Below the pieces are notes generated by a model. It was not told where the DNA came from. It saw only the letters and a list, made by a program, of their open reading frames with translations, and did no database searches. A DNA stretch of 37,363 nucleotides from the NCBI GenBank assembly GCA_004297485.1, contig SCTM01000246.1, forward strand, positions 1 through 37,363, given 5' to 3'. Both the position numbers and the translations under genes were made by a program. This DNA comes from Rhodospirillaceae bacterium. GTDB taxonomy: Bacteria > Pseudomonadota > Alphaproteobacteria > Rhodospirillales > Rhodospirillaceae. This document shows, in pieces, positions 1-8,333 of this stretch (the stretch's first letter is position 1; each line of letters begins with the position of its first letter).

Positions 1-502
1 GGTCGGCCAATGCCCGCAACGCGATAAGGTCCGCCGGCTGCCCAAAGAGATTGACGGCGATGATCGCCTTGGTGCGCGGCGTAATGGCCTCAGCGACCCG
101 CTGTGGATCGATACAGTAGTGTTCCGGCTCCACGTCGGCAAACACCGGTATGGCGCCATAAAAAAGCGGCGCCATGGCCGTCGCCGACATGGTGTAGGGC
201 GGTACGATCACCTCGTCGCCAGGGCTGATCCCGATGGCGCCCATGGCCGCGATCAGGCCCGACGTAGCGGAATTCACCGTGATCGCATGGCGGCACTTGA
301 ATGCGAGCGCCCACTCGGCCTCCAGCGCCATAACTTCGGGACCGCCACGAAATTCGGGACTCCATGCACCGAGGAAGGCGCTCAAAACGCCGTCGCGCAT
401 TACCCGCAGAACAGCACTCTCTTCCTCAGCACCGACAGTGCGATAAGCCTGAAGCGGGCCGGTCACGGCAGGCGTTCCACCCAATAAGGCAAGCTGGGCC
501 AT
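1..502 (-). CDS. DegT/DnrJ/EryC1/StrS-family PLP aminotransferase, N-terminal part (truncated by window edge)
   Basis: Reading leftwards from an ATG at 502, the frame stays open for 167 codons and runs off the window, so only the N-terminal part is present. It begins MAQLALLGGTPAV and continues with the GDEVIVPPYTMSATA and TKAIIAVNLFGQPADL segments typical of the DegT/DnrJ/EryC1/StrS sugar aminotransferases. These enzymes use PLP to aminate keto sugars bound to nucleotides. The PLP-binding lysine would lie beyond the window. A clear ribosome site (AGAAGGA, complement at 509-515) sits six bases upstream of the ATG and fixes the start. The N-terminus does not look like classical PseC, so the exact sugar is unknown. 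With pseF nearby, a role in surface sugar synthesis is likely. Confidence 0.85.
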   Translation of the reverse strand, partial: MAQLALLGGTPAVTGPLQAYRTVGAEEESAVLRVMRDGVLSAFLGAWSPEFRGGPEVMALEAEWALAFKCRHAITVNSATSGLIAAMGAIGISPGDEVIVPPYTMSATAMAPLFYGAIPVFADVEPEHYCIDPQRVAEAITPRTKAIIAVNLFGQPADLIALRALAD

Positions 503-759
503 TCAAAGTCCTTCTGAGCCTATTGGGCCTGAAACAGCCGGCGTGCGAATTCCATCTTACCCGGCCGTTACCGGCCCTACCACGGCGCCCTAGACCAAGC
601 AAGGCAGGGCTATCACGCACCGATGAAAAAACTGTATACGTGGCAATGGGATGACCCGTTTTCGGTGCGGCAACCTCGCGAATCCGAAACGGACCGTGTT
701 AGCATAAGTCAGCGTTCGGGAAGATTACCGGCGCCCGTGTCTTAACTGTCTCTTGAATC
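503..759. other. Divergent intergenic region, aminotransferase / GT-B-like gene
   Basis: This 257-base stretch separates the leftward aminotransferase from the rightward GT-B-like gene and should contain both promoters. I see the Shine-Dalgarno of the leftward gene at 509-515. I see no convincing sigma-70 hexamer pair, no strong inverted repeat and no credible small gene. The short open frames here show no family features. Confidence 0.5.
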
Positions 760-1863
760 ATGGCCATACGTGTCCTCTTTGCGGCGGGCGATGTGGGCGG
801 CGCTCGCGCACTGATACCCATCATCCACCTGGCGCAGCAGCAGGGCCTGGAGACCATGGTCTTGCGCCATGGTCATCTGGCCATAGAGGGTTCGCCCGAA
901 TGGCGCTGGATAGCATCCGAGGGCGATATAGACGCTCTGCACGCAGCCCTCATGGTCGCCCGGCCCGATGTTGTAGTCTTTGCTTCGAGCGTAAAAGACC
1001 CGACCGCCCTGGCTATCGCTCGCCTTGCCCAACGACGCCAAATCCCAACCGTGCACGTCCTCGATAGCTGGACCATGTACCGTCAACGCATGACCACGGA
1101 CGGCCTCCACATGTTCGTTCCAACGATCTATACTGCTATTGACGATCTGGCGGCCGACGGGGCCGCCGCAGAGGGTATTCCCAAATCGATCCTGCGCATC
1201 ACCGGGCAACCGGCCCTCGTCACTGCATCATGGCGGACCACTGCCGACCAAACGCCGATACACAAATCGGCCCACAAAAACATCGACCTCCTTTTCGTGT
1301 CGGAACCTGCCGCAGCCGACCACGGCGAATCCTCGCAGTCGTTGCAATACCGCGGGTACACCGAGGCGTCAGTCCTCAGCTTACTGTGCTCCGCCTTGCA
1401 GCCGCTCAGCGATGGCATTTTCGTCAGCGTGCTTCCGCATCCAAGGGAAAACGCGAGCGACATCGAAAACGTTTGGAATACTCAGAAGGGAAGTCTCCTG
1501 GGCACAGTGCTGCGCCAAAATGCCCTCGGTGACAAACTCGCGCAATTTGACGGCATCATAGGCATGGCATCGGTTCTTCTTTACCAGGCATGGCTGGCCG
1601 GGCGCCCGGTCCTAAGCATCCAGCCGGAGCTTCGTATCGCCGCATTGCGCCAGATCGAACATCGGGATGGCGCCACTTTGGTTGACAATTCTGTCGGCGC
1701 TCGCGAGAAAATACGCGCCTGGGTGGCGGGACTGACGCCCGGGCAGATGCCCAAGCCCAGGCCGGAACTCACACTTCATGCACGCTCTGCCGAATTCATC
1801 CTGTCCCTCGCGCGCGCATTGACCGAAGCAGAACCGCTGAAAGCAGATCACCATGACCGTTAA
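760..1863 (+). CDS. GT-B-fold-like glycosyltransferase or nucleotide-sugar enzyme, function unassigned
   Basis: The 367-residue protein opens with a Rossmann-like strand and glycine turn (VLFAAGDVGGARAL). Residues 70-95 (VVVFASSVKDP, then PTVHVLDSWT) and about 265-290 (FDGIIGMASVLLYQAWLAGRPVLS) resemble the two halves of GT-B glycosyltransferases and of UDP-sugar epimerases or hydrolases such as PseG. I cannot assign it to one characterised family. Its stop overlaps the pseF start by 11 bases, so the two genes are almost certainly co-transcribed and translationally coupled. It could transfer, hydrolyse or otherwise handle the sugar that PseF activates. No signal peptide or membrane segment is visible, so it should be cytoplasmic. 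The ribosome site is weak. Confidence 0.55.
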   Translation: MAIRVLFAAGDVGGARALIPIIHLAQQQGLETMVLRHGHLAIEGSPEWRWIASEGDIDALHAALMVARPDVVVFASSVKDPTALAIARLAQRRQIPTVHVLDSWTMYRQRMTTDGLHMFVPTIYTAIDDLAADGAAAEGIPKSILRITGQPALVTASWRTTADQTPIHKSAHKNIDLLFVSEPAAADHGESSQSLQYRGYTEASVLSLLCSALQPLSDGIFVSVLPHPRENASDIENVWNTQKGSLLGTVLRQNALGDKLAQFDGIIGMASVLLYQAWLAGRPVLSIQPELRIAALRQIEHRDGATLVDNSVGAREKIRAWVAGLTPGQMPKPRPELTLHARSAEFILSLARALTEAEPLKADHHDR

Positions 1864-2566
1864 GAACGATACCGTGGCCATTATTCCAGCGCGCGGTGGC
1901 AGCAAGCGTATTCCCAATAAGAACGTCAAACTGTTTGCGGGCCAGCCGATGATTTCCTATCCGATCCGTGCGGCGCTCGCGTCAGGCCTCTTCGATCGCA
2001 TCGTTGTCTCGACGGATTCGGACACCATTGCCGAAGCCGCCATCGCCGCAGGCGCCGAGGTGCCTTTCCGGAGGCCGGTGGAACTGGCGGATGACCATAC
2101 GGCGACCGCCCCCGTGCTTGTTCATGCTCTGCGCTGGCTTGAGGAAGCGGGTACACCAGCAATAAACGCGTGCTGTATTTATGCGACCGCCCCGCTTGTT
2201 CGGCCGGACGACATAAACCGCGGCTTCAAGATACTGAAAGACAGCAATGCCGCGACCGCGTTCACGGTTACATCGTTCGCCTTTCCGATTTTCCGCGCCC
2301 TGAGAATAACGGACGACGGCATCTTAACAATGCAATGGCCCGAACATCGCACTACGCGTTCGCAGGACTTGCCCGAGGCCTATCACGACGCGGGCCAATT
2401 CTATTGGCTCAATGTCGCCCGCTTTCTCGCCGACCCGAACCTTTACAGTGCGGACGCCCATCCGATCATCCTGCCACGATATCTCGTTCAAGATATTGAC
2501 ACTTTGGAAGACTGGATGACGGCGGAGCACATGTACCGGGCCCTGCAACTGCAAAAGCCCGGATAA
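1853..2566 (+). CDS. pseF: Pseudaminic acid cytidylyltransferase (PseF type)
   Basis: This 237-residue cytidylyltransferase would activate a nonulosonic acid with CTP to give the CMP-sugar donor. The N-terminal nucleotide-binding signature AIIPARGGSKRIPNKN is at residues 9-24, followed by the VVSTDSDTIAEAA motif. The segments CIYATAPLVRP, FPIFRALRI, MQWPEHRTTRSQDLPEAYHD and AGQFYWLN are characteristic of PseF rather than NeuA or LegF. Length is normal for the family (about 230). It overlaps the upstream GT-B-like gene by 11 bases, and its stop lies only 19 bases from the convergent amidotransferase stop. PseB, PseC, PseH, PseG and PseI are not in the window, apart from a possible aminotransferase at the left edge, so the rest of the pathway must lie elsewhere. 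Confidence 0.88.
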   Translation: MTVKNDTVAIIPARGGSKRIPNKNVKLFAGQPMISYPIRAALASGLFDRIVVSTDSDTIAEAAIAAGAEVPFRRPVELADDHTATAPVLVHALRWLEEAGTPAINACCIYATAPLVRPDDINRGFKILKDSNAATAFTVTSFAFPIFRALRITDDGILTMQWPEHRTTRSQDLPEAYHDAGQFYWLNVARFLADPNLYSADAHPIILPRYLVQDIDTLEDWMTAEHMYRALQLQKPG

Positions 2567-2585
2567 AAGGGCAAGAGATGTGGAA

Positions 2586-3854
2586 TCACTGTTTCGCCGC
2601 AACTCCATCGACATAACCGCGATCAATAAGCACATACTCGTCCTCGCGCACTTGCGGCGCACGCGAAGGCGTAACCCGGAATACGCAATTCTCCCGCTTC
2701 GGCAGCAACACGCGCTGCGCTTGAGCCGGCGGGCGAGCGTCCAGAATGGAATGCGTCAGCTCCCAACCACCGGCCTTGTCACGACGCCAGAGGCGCGGAT
2801 CGCGATGGGCGTCCAGGAACTCAAACAACGCTTTTTCGGAAAGACCAATCCACACCAGGAATTGCTGTAGATCCGACGGTTGAACAGTCTGATATTGACG
2901 AATCAGCGCAATGCCTTCATCGCGCGTCAAGCGGCCGAAGCGGATTTCCCGGACGGCATGATCGGTGACCTTGCCGTAACCGTGTTTGAGAAATTTAATG
3001 AAGTCGTGCAGCCCGCTATAATGGACACAATCGACATCGTTATAGGTGTCAAACGTGCGCTGCTGCAAGGCCGATTCGTAGTCGTACCGGTCGATCATCG
3101 CCTCATGCTGCCGCTTGGTGTCCCAGCGGATATAATTGCCGAGATAGATTCCGCGCACGCCAACTTTGGCAAGCTCCTTATCGTGGGGATAATAGAATGC
3201 CTGAAGATCATCCTCCTTCAGCCCTGGACTCTGGGCAAAAACATCTTCGGCCTCGAATCCCATCAGATCGTGGTCCTTGCGATATTTGCGCGTCATCTCG
3301 ACCTCGTCGGTGTGTGAGAACATACCGACCTGATCGAGGCCTTGATGATGTCCCCAGATGATCAACGGGATCTTATAACGCACCGCCACTTGCACTGGCC
3401 AGACAGTCTGCCCGGCCAGAACATGCCAATACATACTGCCGAACAAGCGCAATGTTTCGCGGGTGATCTTTTTCACCGTCTGTGGCTGGATGACCTGCGT
3501 GTAAATGTCCAGGTCAAAGATGGTGCGCAGGTATGCCAGATTACGATGGCCCCGCCGGGTATTGTAGTGCCTGTTATAACTAACAAGCAGCGGATTTAGA
3601 CCGAGTTCGCGGCGCACTACATCCACGATGAAGTAGGAATCGCGCGCGCCCGATACGGGAACGATGCAATCGTAACCGGCGCTCGACCGATTACGATACC
3701 GCTCGACCAAGCTTCTAAGTTTGTCCTTGCGCTTATCCCAATCGAGCCGATCTTTTTCTTCGTGAATGCGACAACCGCTGCACACGCCATCGCCGTCAAA
3801 AACGATATTAAGCGGATGATTGGCCGGATACAGGCATCGACTGCAGTATTGCAT
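2586..3854 (-). CDS. WbpG-type N-acetyl sugar amidotransferase paralogue with altered PP-loop
   Basis: This 422-residue protein belongs to the WbpG/PseA family, which amidates N-acetyl sugars to acetamidino sugars using ammonia from HisH/HisF-like partners. Two CxxC pairs near the N-terminus (CSRC, residues 4-7, and CSGC, near 26-29) would bind zinc. The ATP-binding PP-loop, normally SGGxDS, reads SGARDS near residue 69: the second glycine is an alanine (GCG). The C-terminus extends about 35 residues beyond the paralogue at 5388-6536. It is the last gene of the minus-strand operon, six bases after the HisF-like gene. It may be an active variant with another substrate, a regulatory partner or a decaying copy. 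The frame is fully intact, which argues against simple decay. Confidence 0.8.
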   Translation of the reverse strand: MQYCSRCLYPANHPLNIVFDGDGVCSGCRIHEEKDRLDWDKRKDKLRSLVERYRNRSSAGYDCIVPVSGARDSYFIVDVVRRELGLNPLLVSYNRHYNTRRGHRNLAYLRTIFDLDIYTQVIQPQTVKKITRETLRLFGSMYWHVLAGQTVWPVQVAVRYKIPLIIWGHHQGLDQVGMFSHTDEVEMTRKYRKDHDLMGFEAEDVFAQSPGLKEDDLQAFYYPHDKELAKVGVRGIYLGNYIRWDTKRQHEAMIDRYDYESALQQRTFDTYNDVDCVHYSGLHDFIKFLKHGYGKVTDHAVREIRFGRLTRDEGIALIRQYQTVQPSDLQQFLVWIGLSEKALFEFLDAHRDPRLWRRDKAGGWELTHSILDARPPAQAQRVLLPKRENCVFRVTPSRAPQVREDEYVLIDRGYVDGVAAKQ

Positions 3855-3860
3855 GAGCGG

Positions 3861-4730
3861 TCAAATCACTTCGTCGACGTAATGAATGAAGAGCATATCC
3901 TCAAGTTCGGCATCGGATCTCTTCAAGAGGCGCCCATCTTCGGAAAACGAAAAGTCACGATAATCCGCATAGCTGTCCTGTCGCATGGCAATCCCGGCCT
4001 TTTTCAGGACGGCCTTGGCTACGGTTGCCGTATGTTCGGTGAAATGCAGATAATTGCCGGCGGCGAGCCCGCAGACACCGGGAAGCCGCGCGGCTTCGAC
4101 AAAATGAAACGGCGAACCGACACCGCCCAGAACAACGATCGGCACCGACACGGCTTTTGAAATCTCCGCCACCAGATCGAGGTCATAGCCGGACTTCGCG
4201 CCGTCACGGTGAATAGCCTGGATCAGGATTTCGCCCGCGCCGTGGTCCTCGGCACGCTTGGCCATTTCCGCCGGGGTCAAATGCGCACGCCGCCGGCCGC
4301 CGTCGACAAAAGCCTCATATCGCCCGTCGTCGCCAGGCTTGGCGTCGATCGATGCGATAATCGCCTGTGCGCCGAAACGGTCGGCACCCTGGGTGATTAA
4401 TTTCGGATCGTCGAGCACCGCCGTATTGAGCACAACCCGGTCCGCACCCGACTTAATGACATCGCGGATCTGATCGACAGTCCGGATTCCCCCACCCGCC
4501 GCCAACGGCACGAGACAATACGGAGCAACGCGCTCCATTAGCACGTCGAGACGCAGACGTGCCTGTGGGGAAGAGATATCGAGCATGACGATCTCGTCGA
4601 TTCCCCAGCGATTGAGATGTTCAACCGCGATCGCCGGCTTACCGACAGGGAGGTAACGTTGAAATCCCAAGCTTTGCACGACGATACCCTCGCGCACGAG
4701 TAACACGCCGACAATTCGTTGCTTCAACAT
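3861..4730 (-). CDS. HisF-like (HisF2) subunit for sugar amidination
   Basis: This 289-residue beta/alpha-barrel protein resembles the HisF cyclase subunit of imidazole glycerol phosphate synthase. Visible HisF features include PLAAGGGIRTVDQI (residues 76-89), GADRVVLNTA, SIDAK (the region of HisF Asp130) and VPIVVLGGVGS. The N-terminal catalytic Asp of HisF (CLDV) is not conserved here: the aligned segment reads GVLLV. The protein is also about 35 residues longer than normal HisF (about 253). Both points argue against histidine synthesis and for the HisF2 role, in which it docks the glutaminase and channels ammonia to a WbpG-type enzyme. It overlaps the hisH-like gene by seven bases, suggesting coupled, stoichiometric translation. 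Confidence 0.85.
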   Translation of the reverse strand: MLKQRIVGVLLVREGIVVQSLGFQRYLPVGKPAIAVEHLNRWGIDEIVMLDISSPQARLRLDVLMERVAPYCLVPLAAGGGIRTVDQIRDVIKSGADRVVLNTAVLDDPKLITQGADRFGAQAIIASIDAKPGDDGRYEAFVDGGRRRAHLTPAEMAKRAEDHGAGEILIQAIHRDGAKSGYDLDLVAEISKAVSVPIVVLGGVGSPFHFVEAARLPGVCGLAAGNYLHFTEHTATVAKAVLKKAGIAMRQDSYADYRDFSFSEDGRLLKRSDAELEDMLFIHYVDEVI

Positions 4731-5383
4731 GCGGTCTGGGCTTCCGGCGAGAGAATAGGAATCGCGTTGAGGAAGTTACGCAACAAGCGCCGTCCGTTGT
4801 TCTGACTCTTTTCCGGGTGGAATTGAACACCCCAAATATTACCTCTCCGCACTGCCGCCACCAGGGGCTTGCCGACATCGGTTACCGCGGTGATCACCTC
4901 ATTGGGCGCTTGCATGCAATAAGAGTGATTGAAGTAAAAGTGGCCATTTTGTTCCAGATTGCCGTTCAACGGCGATTCAACAGTCCATGCCACTTCGTTC
5001 CAGCCAATGTGCGGCACACGGATGGAGACGTCCGCGGGAATGCGGTCGACCGAAGCATCGATCCACCCAAGACCTTGATGCAATCCGCCCTCGGTGGAAT
5101 CGCGCCCGAGCAACTGCATGCCCAGGCATATGCCGAGAAACGGTATTTTGTCGCCAAGCACACGACGCTCCAGAACCTTGATCAGCCCGAGCGCATGTAT
5201 GCGAGACATCGCCTCGCCAAAGGCCCCGACGCCGGGAAGAATCAAACCGTCGGCCTGAGCAATCCGCACGGTATCCGCGCTGCTGACGGCCGCACACCCG
5301 AGAGACGCAAGAGCGGATGCGACGGAAGATAGATTACCCATACCGTAATCGATGATACAGACGTTGCGGGATTGCACGGACAT
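4724..5383 (-). CDS. HisH-like glutamine amidotransferase (HisH2)
   Basis: This 219-residue class I glutaminase hydrolyses glutamine and delivers ammonia. The start matches HisH (CIIDYGMGNLSSV). The oxyanion/nucleophile motif PFLGICLGMQLL contains the catalytic Cys, and WGVQFHPEKSQ supplies the His and Glu of the triad. Length is normal for HisH (about 200-215). It lies four bases after the WbpG-type gene and overlaps the HisF-like gene by seven bases. The flanking sugar genes, rather than his genes, place it in acetamidino sugar synthesis like HisH2 of the Pseudomonas O-antigen locus. Confidence 0.88.
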   Translation of the reverse strand: MSVQSRNVCIIDYGMGNLSSVASALASLGCAAVSSADTVRIAQADGLILPGVGAFGEAMSRIHALGLIKVLERRVLGDKIPFLGICLGMQLLGRDSTEGGLHQGLGWIDASVDRIPADVSIRVPHIGWNEVAWTVESPLNGNLEQNGHFYFNHSYCMQAPNEVITAVTDVGKPLVAAVRRGNIWGVQFHPEKSQNNGRRLLRNFLNAIPILSPEAQTAC

Positions 5384-5387
5384 TTCG

Positions 5388-6536
5388 TCAATCCAACGAC
5401 GTCACGGGAGCGAGCTTATAGCGCAGCTCCCATTCGCCGTGATTGTTGAGCTGCCAGAGATCCTTGTTGCGCGCCACATCGGCAATCTCGTCGAAGTGTT
5501 CCTTCGGGATATCGACATAGTGACAAAACTTGTCGATATATCGCGTGCTGCATTTGCCGTCATACCTATTGACAGCATCGATTGCCTCGTCCCGGCTCAT
5601 TTCACCAAGCCTGACACGCACGCTCGCATGCTGCACGACCTTGCCGAAACCGAGCTTAAGGTATTTAAGCATCTGGTTGACGTGAACGAATTCGTCATCC
5701 AGGGCCTCATACGGATTAAGCGAGCCGGTTTCCTCGGGCAACGCATCAACGCCGGTACGGATCTTCAGACCATGGGCCATGGCGAACGCGGCATTGGCGA
5801 TCTCATGAAAATCGTCCATGTAGTAACCGAGATAGACAATGCGGAGCCCAGCCCGGTCGAAATCCCGCTCCGATGGATACTGATACCAGTTCAGCTCGTT
5901 CTGCTTGATTCCGGCGTTCAACCACGCATCGAGCTTACCGCCTGACAAGGTATTGTGTTGACGCTGCTGGTTACCGTCGCTCGATTGCGAACCGACATTG
6001 CCGCCGAATGCTAGGGCCGGGTTTTCGCCGAGAAATATGAGGGGTATCCCATAGGCGATGGCAACCCGCGGCAGAGAGGCGTAGAGCACCAGTTCGCTGG
6101 CCTTAAAAATGTTGACGAATTTCTCGAAACTATAACGGGTCAACTTCTTGGAAACCTGCGGTGCCGGACCAACCATATGCAGGTCAAACCCTTGCTCGAC
6201 CAGATTGGAGAGGTTGTCGGCGCCGCGCTGAGTCTGCTGTTCGGGCGGATAGACGCAAGACACCAACAACGGCTTTAGACCCAAATCATCGCGCGCGAAA
6301 AACGCCTGCCGCGTGCTGTCCTTGCCACCGCTTACGCCGATAATGCAGTCATAGTTGCCGCGCCTATGCTTCCGCCCCCATTCGGTGATTTCTCGCAGCT
6401 CCGCCCGTCGTGCGTCCCAATCGATTTGACCAAAGGTTTCGTTATACCTGCACGGCAGGCAGATACCTTCGTTGTCAAAGATTGCATCCGGCCATGTGTT
6501 GGGGGTGACGCATTTTCTACAATAAGTGACGGCCAT
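5388..6536 (-). CDS. WbpG-type N-acetyl sugar amidotransferase (canonical PP-loop)
   Basis: This is the first gene of the minus-strand amidination operon and encodes 382 residues. Two zinc-type Cys pairs are near the N-terminus (CRKC at 6-9 and CLPC near 27-30). The PP-loop IGVSGGKDSTRQAF, near residues 65-78, is intact, so it should adenylate its substrate. The family converts N-acetyl groups of nucleotide sugars or nonulosonic acids into acetamidino groups with ammonia from HisH2/HisF2. The close pseF suggests a pseudaminic acid derivative such as Pse5Ac7Am, but the substrate cannot be read from sequence. Together with its paralogue it gives the unusual order G-H-F-G. The upstream ribosome site is weak. 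Confidence 0.85.
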   Translation of the reverse strand: MAVTYCRKCVTPNTWPDAIFDNEGICLPCRYNETFGQIDWDARRAELREITEWGRKHRRGNYDCIIGVSGGKDSTRQAFFARDDLGLKPLLVSCVYPPEQQTQRGADNLSNLVEQGFDLHMVGPAPQVSKKLTRYSFEKFVNIFKASELVLYASLPRVAIAYGIPLIFLGENPALAFGGNVGSQSSDGNQQRQHNTLSGGKLDAWLNAGIKQNELNWYQYPSERDFDRAGLRIVYLGYYMDDFHEIANAAFAMAHGLKIRTGVDALPEETGSLNPYEALDDEFVHVNQMLKYLKLGFGKVVQHASVRVRLGEMSRDEAIDAVNRYDGKCSTRYIDKFCHYVDIPKEHFDEIADVARNKDLWQLNNHGEWELRYKLAPVTSLD

Positions 6537-6972
6537 GGGTGGCTTTCGAGACCTTAACGCTGACGGTTGGCAATCCGCCGCGCCAAGGTAGGGTTAGCCA
6601 GGACTAGATTCAAGACGCCAAACTCATATGCGCCGGGACCAACTCTAAGGCGAGACTGACTTCCTTGCGCTTCTGGCAGCCAGGGACGGAAAATCAGCGA
6701 ATGCCCTCGATTTGCCTTCCTGGATCAAAAGTCTTGCAAGGTCGTCATGAATGGCTTGTCGGGCTTGACACGGTCGGCGTCGTACCGCATGCGTTGGTAT
6801 ATCCTTTGGGTCACGGCATGTCAGGCCGTACCCCTCGATGGAATGGGAACCAACGCTGGCTTTCACAAGTAAAATGCGATCGGCGATATCGGCGGCCCTA
6901 GAATTGCCGCTCAACATTATAGACCACTTCGTGTCCGGGCCTGCCGGCATGAAATCGTGAGGAGACAGAAAT
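6537..6972. other. Divergent intergenic region (436 bp), no recognised gene
   Basis: This region lies between the leftward amidination operon and the rightward methyltransferase. A minus-strand open frame of 116 codons (6645-6995) crosses it but shows no family motif and overlaps the methyltransferase start, so I do not call it. A TTGACA at 6775-6780 lacks a good -10 at 16-18 bases. The region may hold the two promoters and possibly the remains of a lost gene. Confidence 0.45.
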
Positions 6973-7899
6973 TTGTCAGTCGCCAGAAACCCCAAGAATT
7001 ACTCCGAAGAGTTGGAATCCATTCTTCAGCTGTGCCGTGCGCCCCATATGGGAACAGCTCGATTGCTGCAAATATTGGATCAGGATCATACATGGGCTCA
7101 CTTTCAGGGCCAAAAAAACTCGTTCAATCAAGAGTACAAAAACACCCATGCGTGGCGCAGTTACCGGGAAGGCGGGGCGGCCTTTCGACTAGCCGTATCC
7201 AACAATCGTTATGTCGCGATCCCGTCGCATCTTAACAATGAGATGATCGTCCCGGCTGTCATGGAGTTGATCGATGACTCGACCGAAGCGGTCGTCGAAC
7301 TTGGTTGCGGATGGGGGCGTCATCTGTTCGGATTGCGCAATCTGGTCGAACACGACTTTCCCGCTTTGAGATACTTTGGCTGCGAACTTTCCGACACCGG
7401 ATTAGAGGCCGGGCGAAGCATCGCCGCGCTGGAGTTGGGCCGCGCTAGCGTAAAGTTCGAGAGTTTTGATTATCTGGCACCGTCGTTTGAATTTTTACAC
7501 GGATTGCAAAACGTGGTATTTTTTACATGTCACTCCGTCGAGCAAATCAAATATATTGGCGAAGAACTCTTTCACGCCATGGCCGTCGCCGCCCCAAAAG
7601 TGCGGGTAATTCATTGTGAACCCGTGGGATGGCAGCTGAACGACGAGCTAGTACGGAAAGCGGAGACCGACAATAAGATCGAGATGCCAGCGACATTTGC
7701 GATACGCCTGGGCGGCGAAGTCGATGATTCATTTTCGGCGCGCATGCCGGTTGCTCTTGGCTGGAACCGCAACCTCGTTGCTTGTCTGATGTCTCTGCAG
7801 AATCAGGGGGCGATCAAGATTGAATTCATTGATCCCAATTGCGCGGGCAACGACATCTATAACCCATCGACAATTATTCAGTGGACAAAGGGCCCATAA
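6973..7899 (+). CDS. Class I SAM-dependent methyltransferase, substrate unknown
   Basis: This 308-residue protein carries the SAM-binding motif I, AVVELGCGWGRHLFGL, at about residues 105-120. An acidic residue follows about 25 positions later in YFGCELSDTG, as expected for class I methyltransferases. The start is a TTG at 6973, supported by the ribosome site TGAGGAGA (6958-6965) seven bases upstream; the first in-frame ATG (Met26) has no such site. No signal peptide or membrane segment is visible. Next to pseudaminic acid and amidination genes, it may methylate a sugar or a glycan end. Transfer to another target cannot be excluded. Confidence 0.75.
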   Translation: MSVARNPKNYSEELESILQLCRAPHMGTARLLQILDQDHTWAHFQGQKNSFNQEYKNTHAWRSYREGGAAFRLAVSNNRYVAIPSHLNNEMIVPAVMELIDDSTEAVVELGCGWGRHLFGLRNLVEHDFPALRYFGCELSDTGLEAGRSIAALELGRASVKFESFDYLAPSFEFLHGLQNVVFFTCHSVEQIKYIGEELFHAMAVAAPKVRVIHCEPVGWQLNDELVRKAETDNKIEMPATFAIRLGGEVDDSFSARMPVALGWNRNLVACLMSLQNQGAIKIEFIDPNCAGNDIYNPSTIIQWTKGP

Positions 7900-7953
7900 C
7901 CTCAGGGTGACAATTAAGCCCGCCCCGCATTAAATTCATACATAGGCCTTACG

Positions 7954-8283
7954 ATGACCCGAAAGCTTCTTCTGCTTCTCGCGATAACCGCATGCGGCGC
8001 GACAACGGATGCCATCGCCGCGACGATCACTGCAACGGCCAAGGGCAATACCGTCACGGTTTTCAGTACGTCGGATAAATCAGAGAGATGCACCGCACGC
8101 ATAAATTTTACCTATCTGCAGGATGGAAAGCGAACACCGGGCTTTACGTCCAAGGAGTCTTTCGTGACCGTCCCTGGGGAAAACGTCAAGGTGTGGGACT
8201 TCACAAATCCTGCGCTCATAGACCCCATCATTAGCGGAGGCATCGACGCCCATTGTGGAGATGACATGGCGAAGAAGAAGTAA
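7954..8283 (+). CDS. Small secreted protein, unknown function
   Basis: This 109-residue protein begins with a basic residue pair, a Leu-rich stretch (residues 5-13) and a likely signal peptidase I site in DAIAA^T around residues 22-23. A less typical lipobox (ITAC, Cys14) is an alternative. The mature part of about 86 residues is beta-rich in composition (repeated Thr/Val) and has two cysteines (near residues 46 and 101) that could form one disulfide, then a Lys-rich tail. No family is recognised. It converges on another small secreted protein gene. It could be a periplasmic or exported accessory of the surface system, but nothing proves that. Confidence 0.65.
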   Translation: MTRKLLLLLAITACGATTDAIAATITATAKGNTVTVFSTSDKSERCTARINFTYLQDGKRTPGFTSKESFVTVPGENVKVWDFTNPALIDPIISGGIDAHCGDDMAKKK

Positions 8284-8297
8284 TAGGCGCGCGCCTA
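8284..8297. repeat. 14-bp perfect palindrome between convergent genes
   Basis: TAGGCGCGCGCCTA directly follows the stop of the 109-residue gene and lies before the end of the convergent 145-residue gene. It is GC-rich but has no T tract on either side, so an efficient intrinsic terminator is unlikely. It could act as a weak bidirectional stop or an mRNA 3' end hairpin. Confidence 0.4.
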
Positions 8298-8333
8298 ACG
8301 TTCACGCGTCTTTCTACTCGGACGTCTCGGCGT

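Noticed and set aside
3861-5383. HisH and HisF as histidine biosynthesis genes
   Set aside because: No other his genes are near, a catalytic Asp of HisF is missing, and the pair sits between two WbpG-type genes.
6775-6780. TTGACA as a -35 of the methyltransferase gene
   Set aside because: The hexamer 17 bases downstream (CATGCG) is a poor -10, and no better one lies at 16-18 bases.
6645-6995. 116-codon minus-strand open frame in the gap before the methyltransferase
   Set aside because: It has no recognisable motif and overlaps the well-supported TTG start and ribosome site of the methyltransferase. It might be a relic, but nothing in it supports a product.
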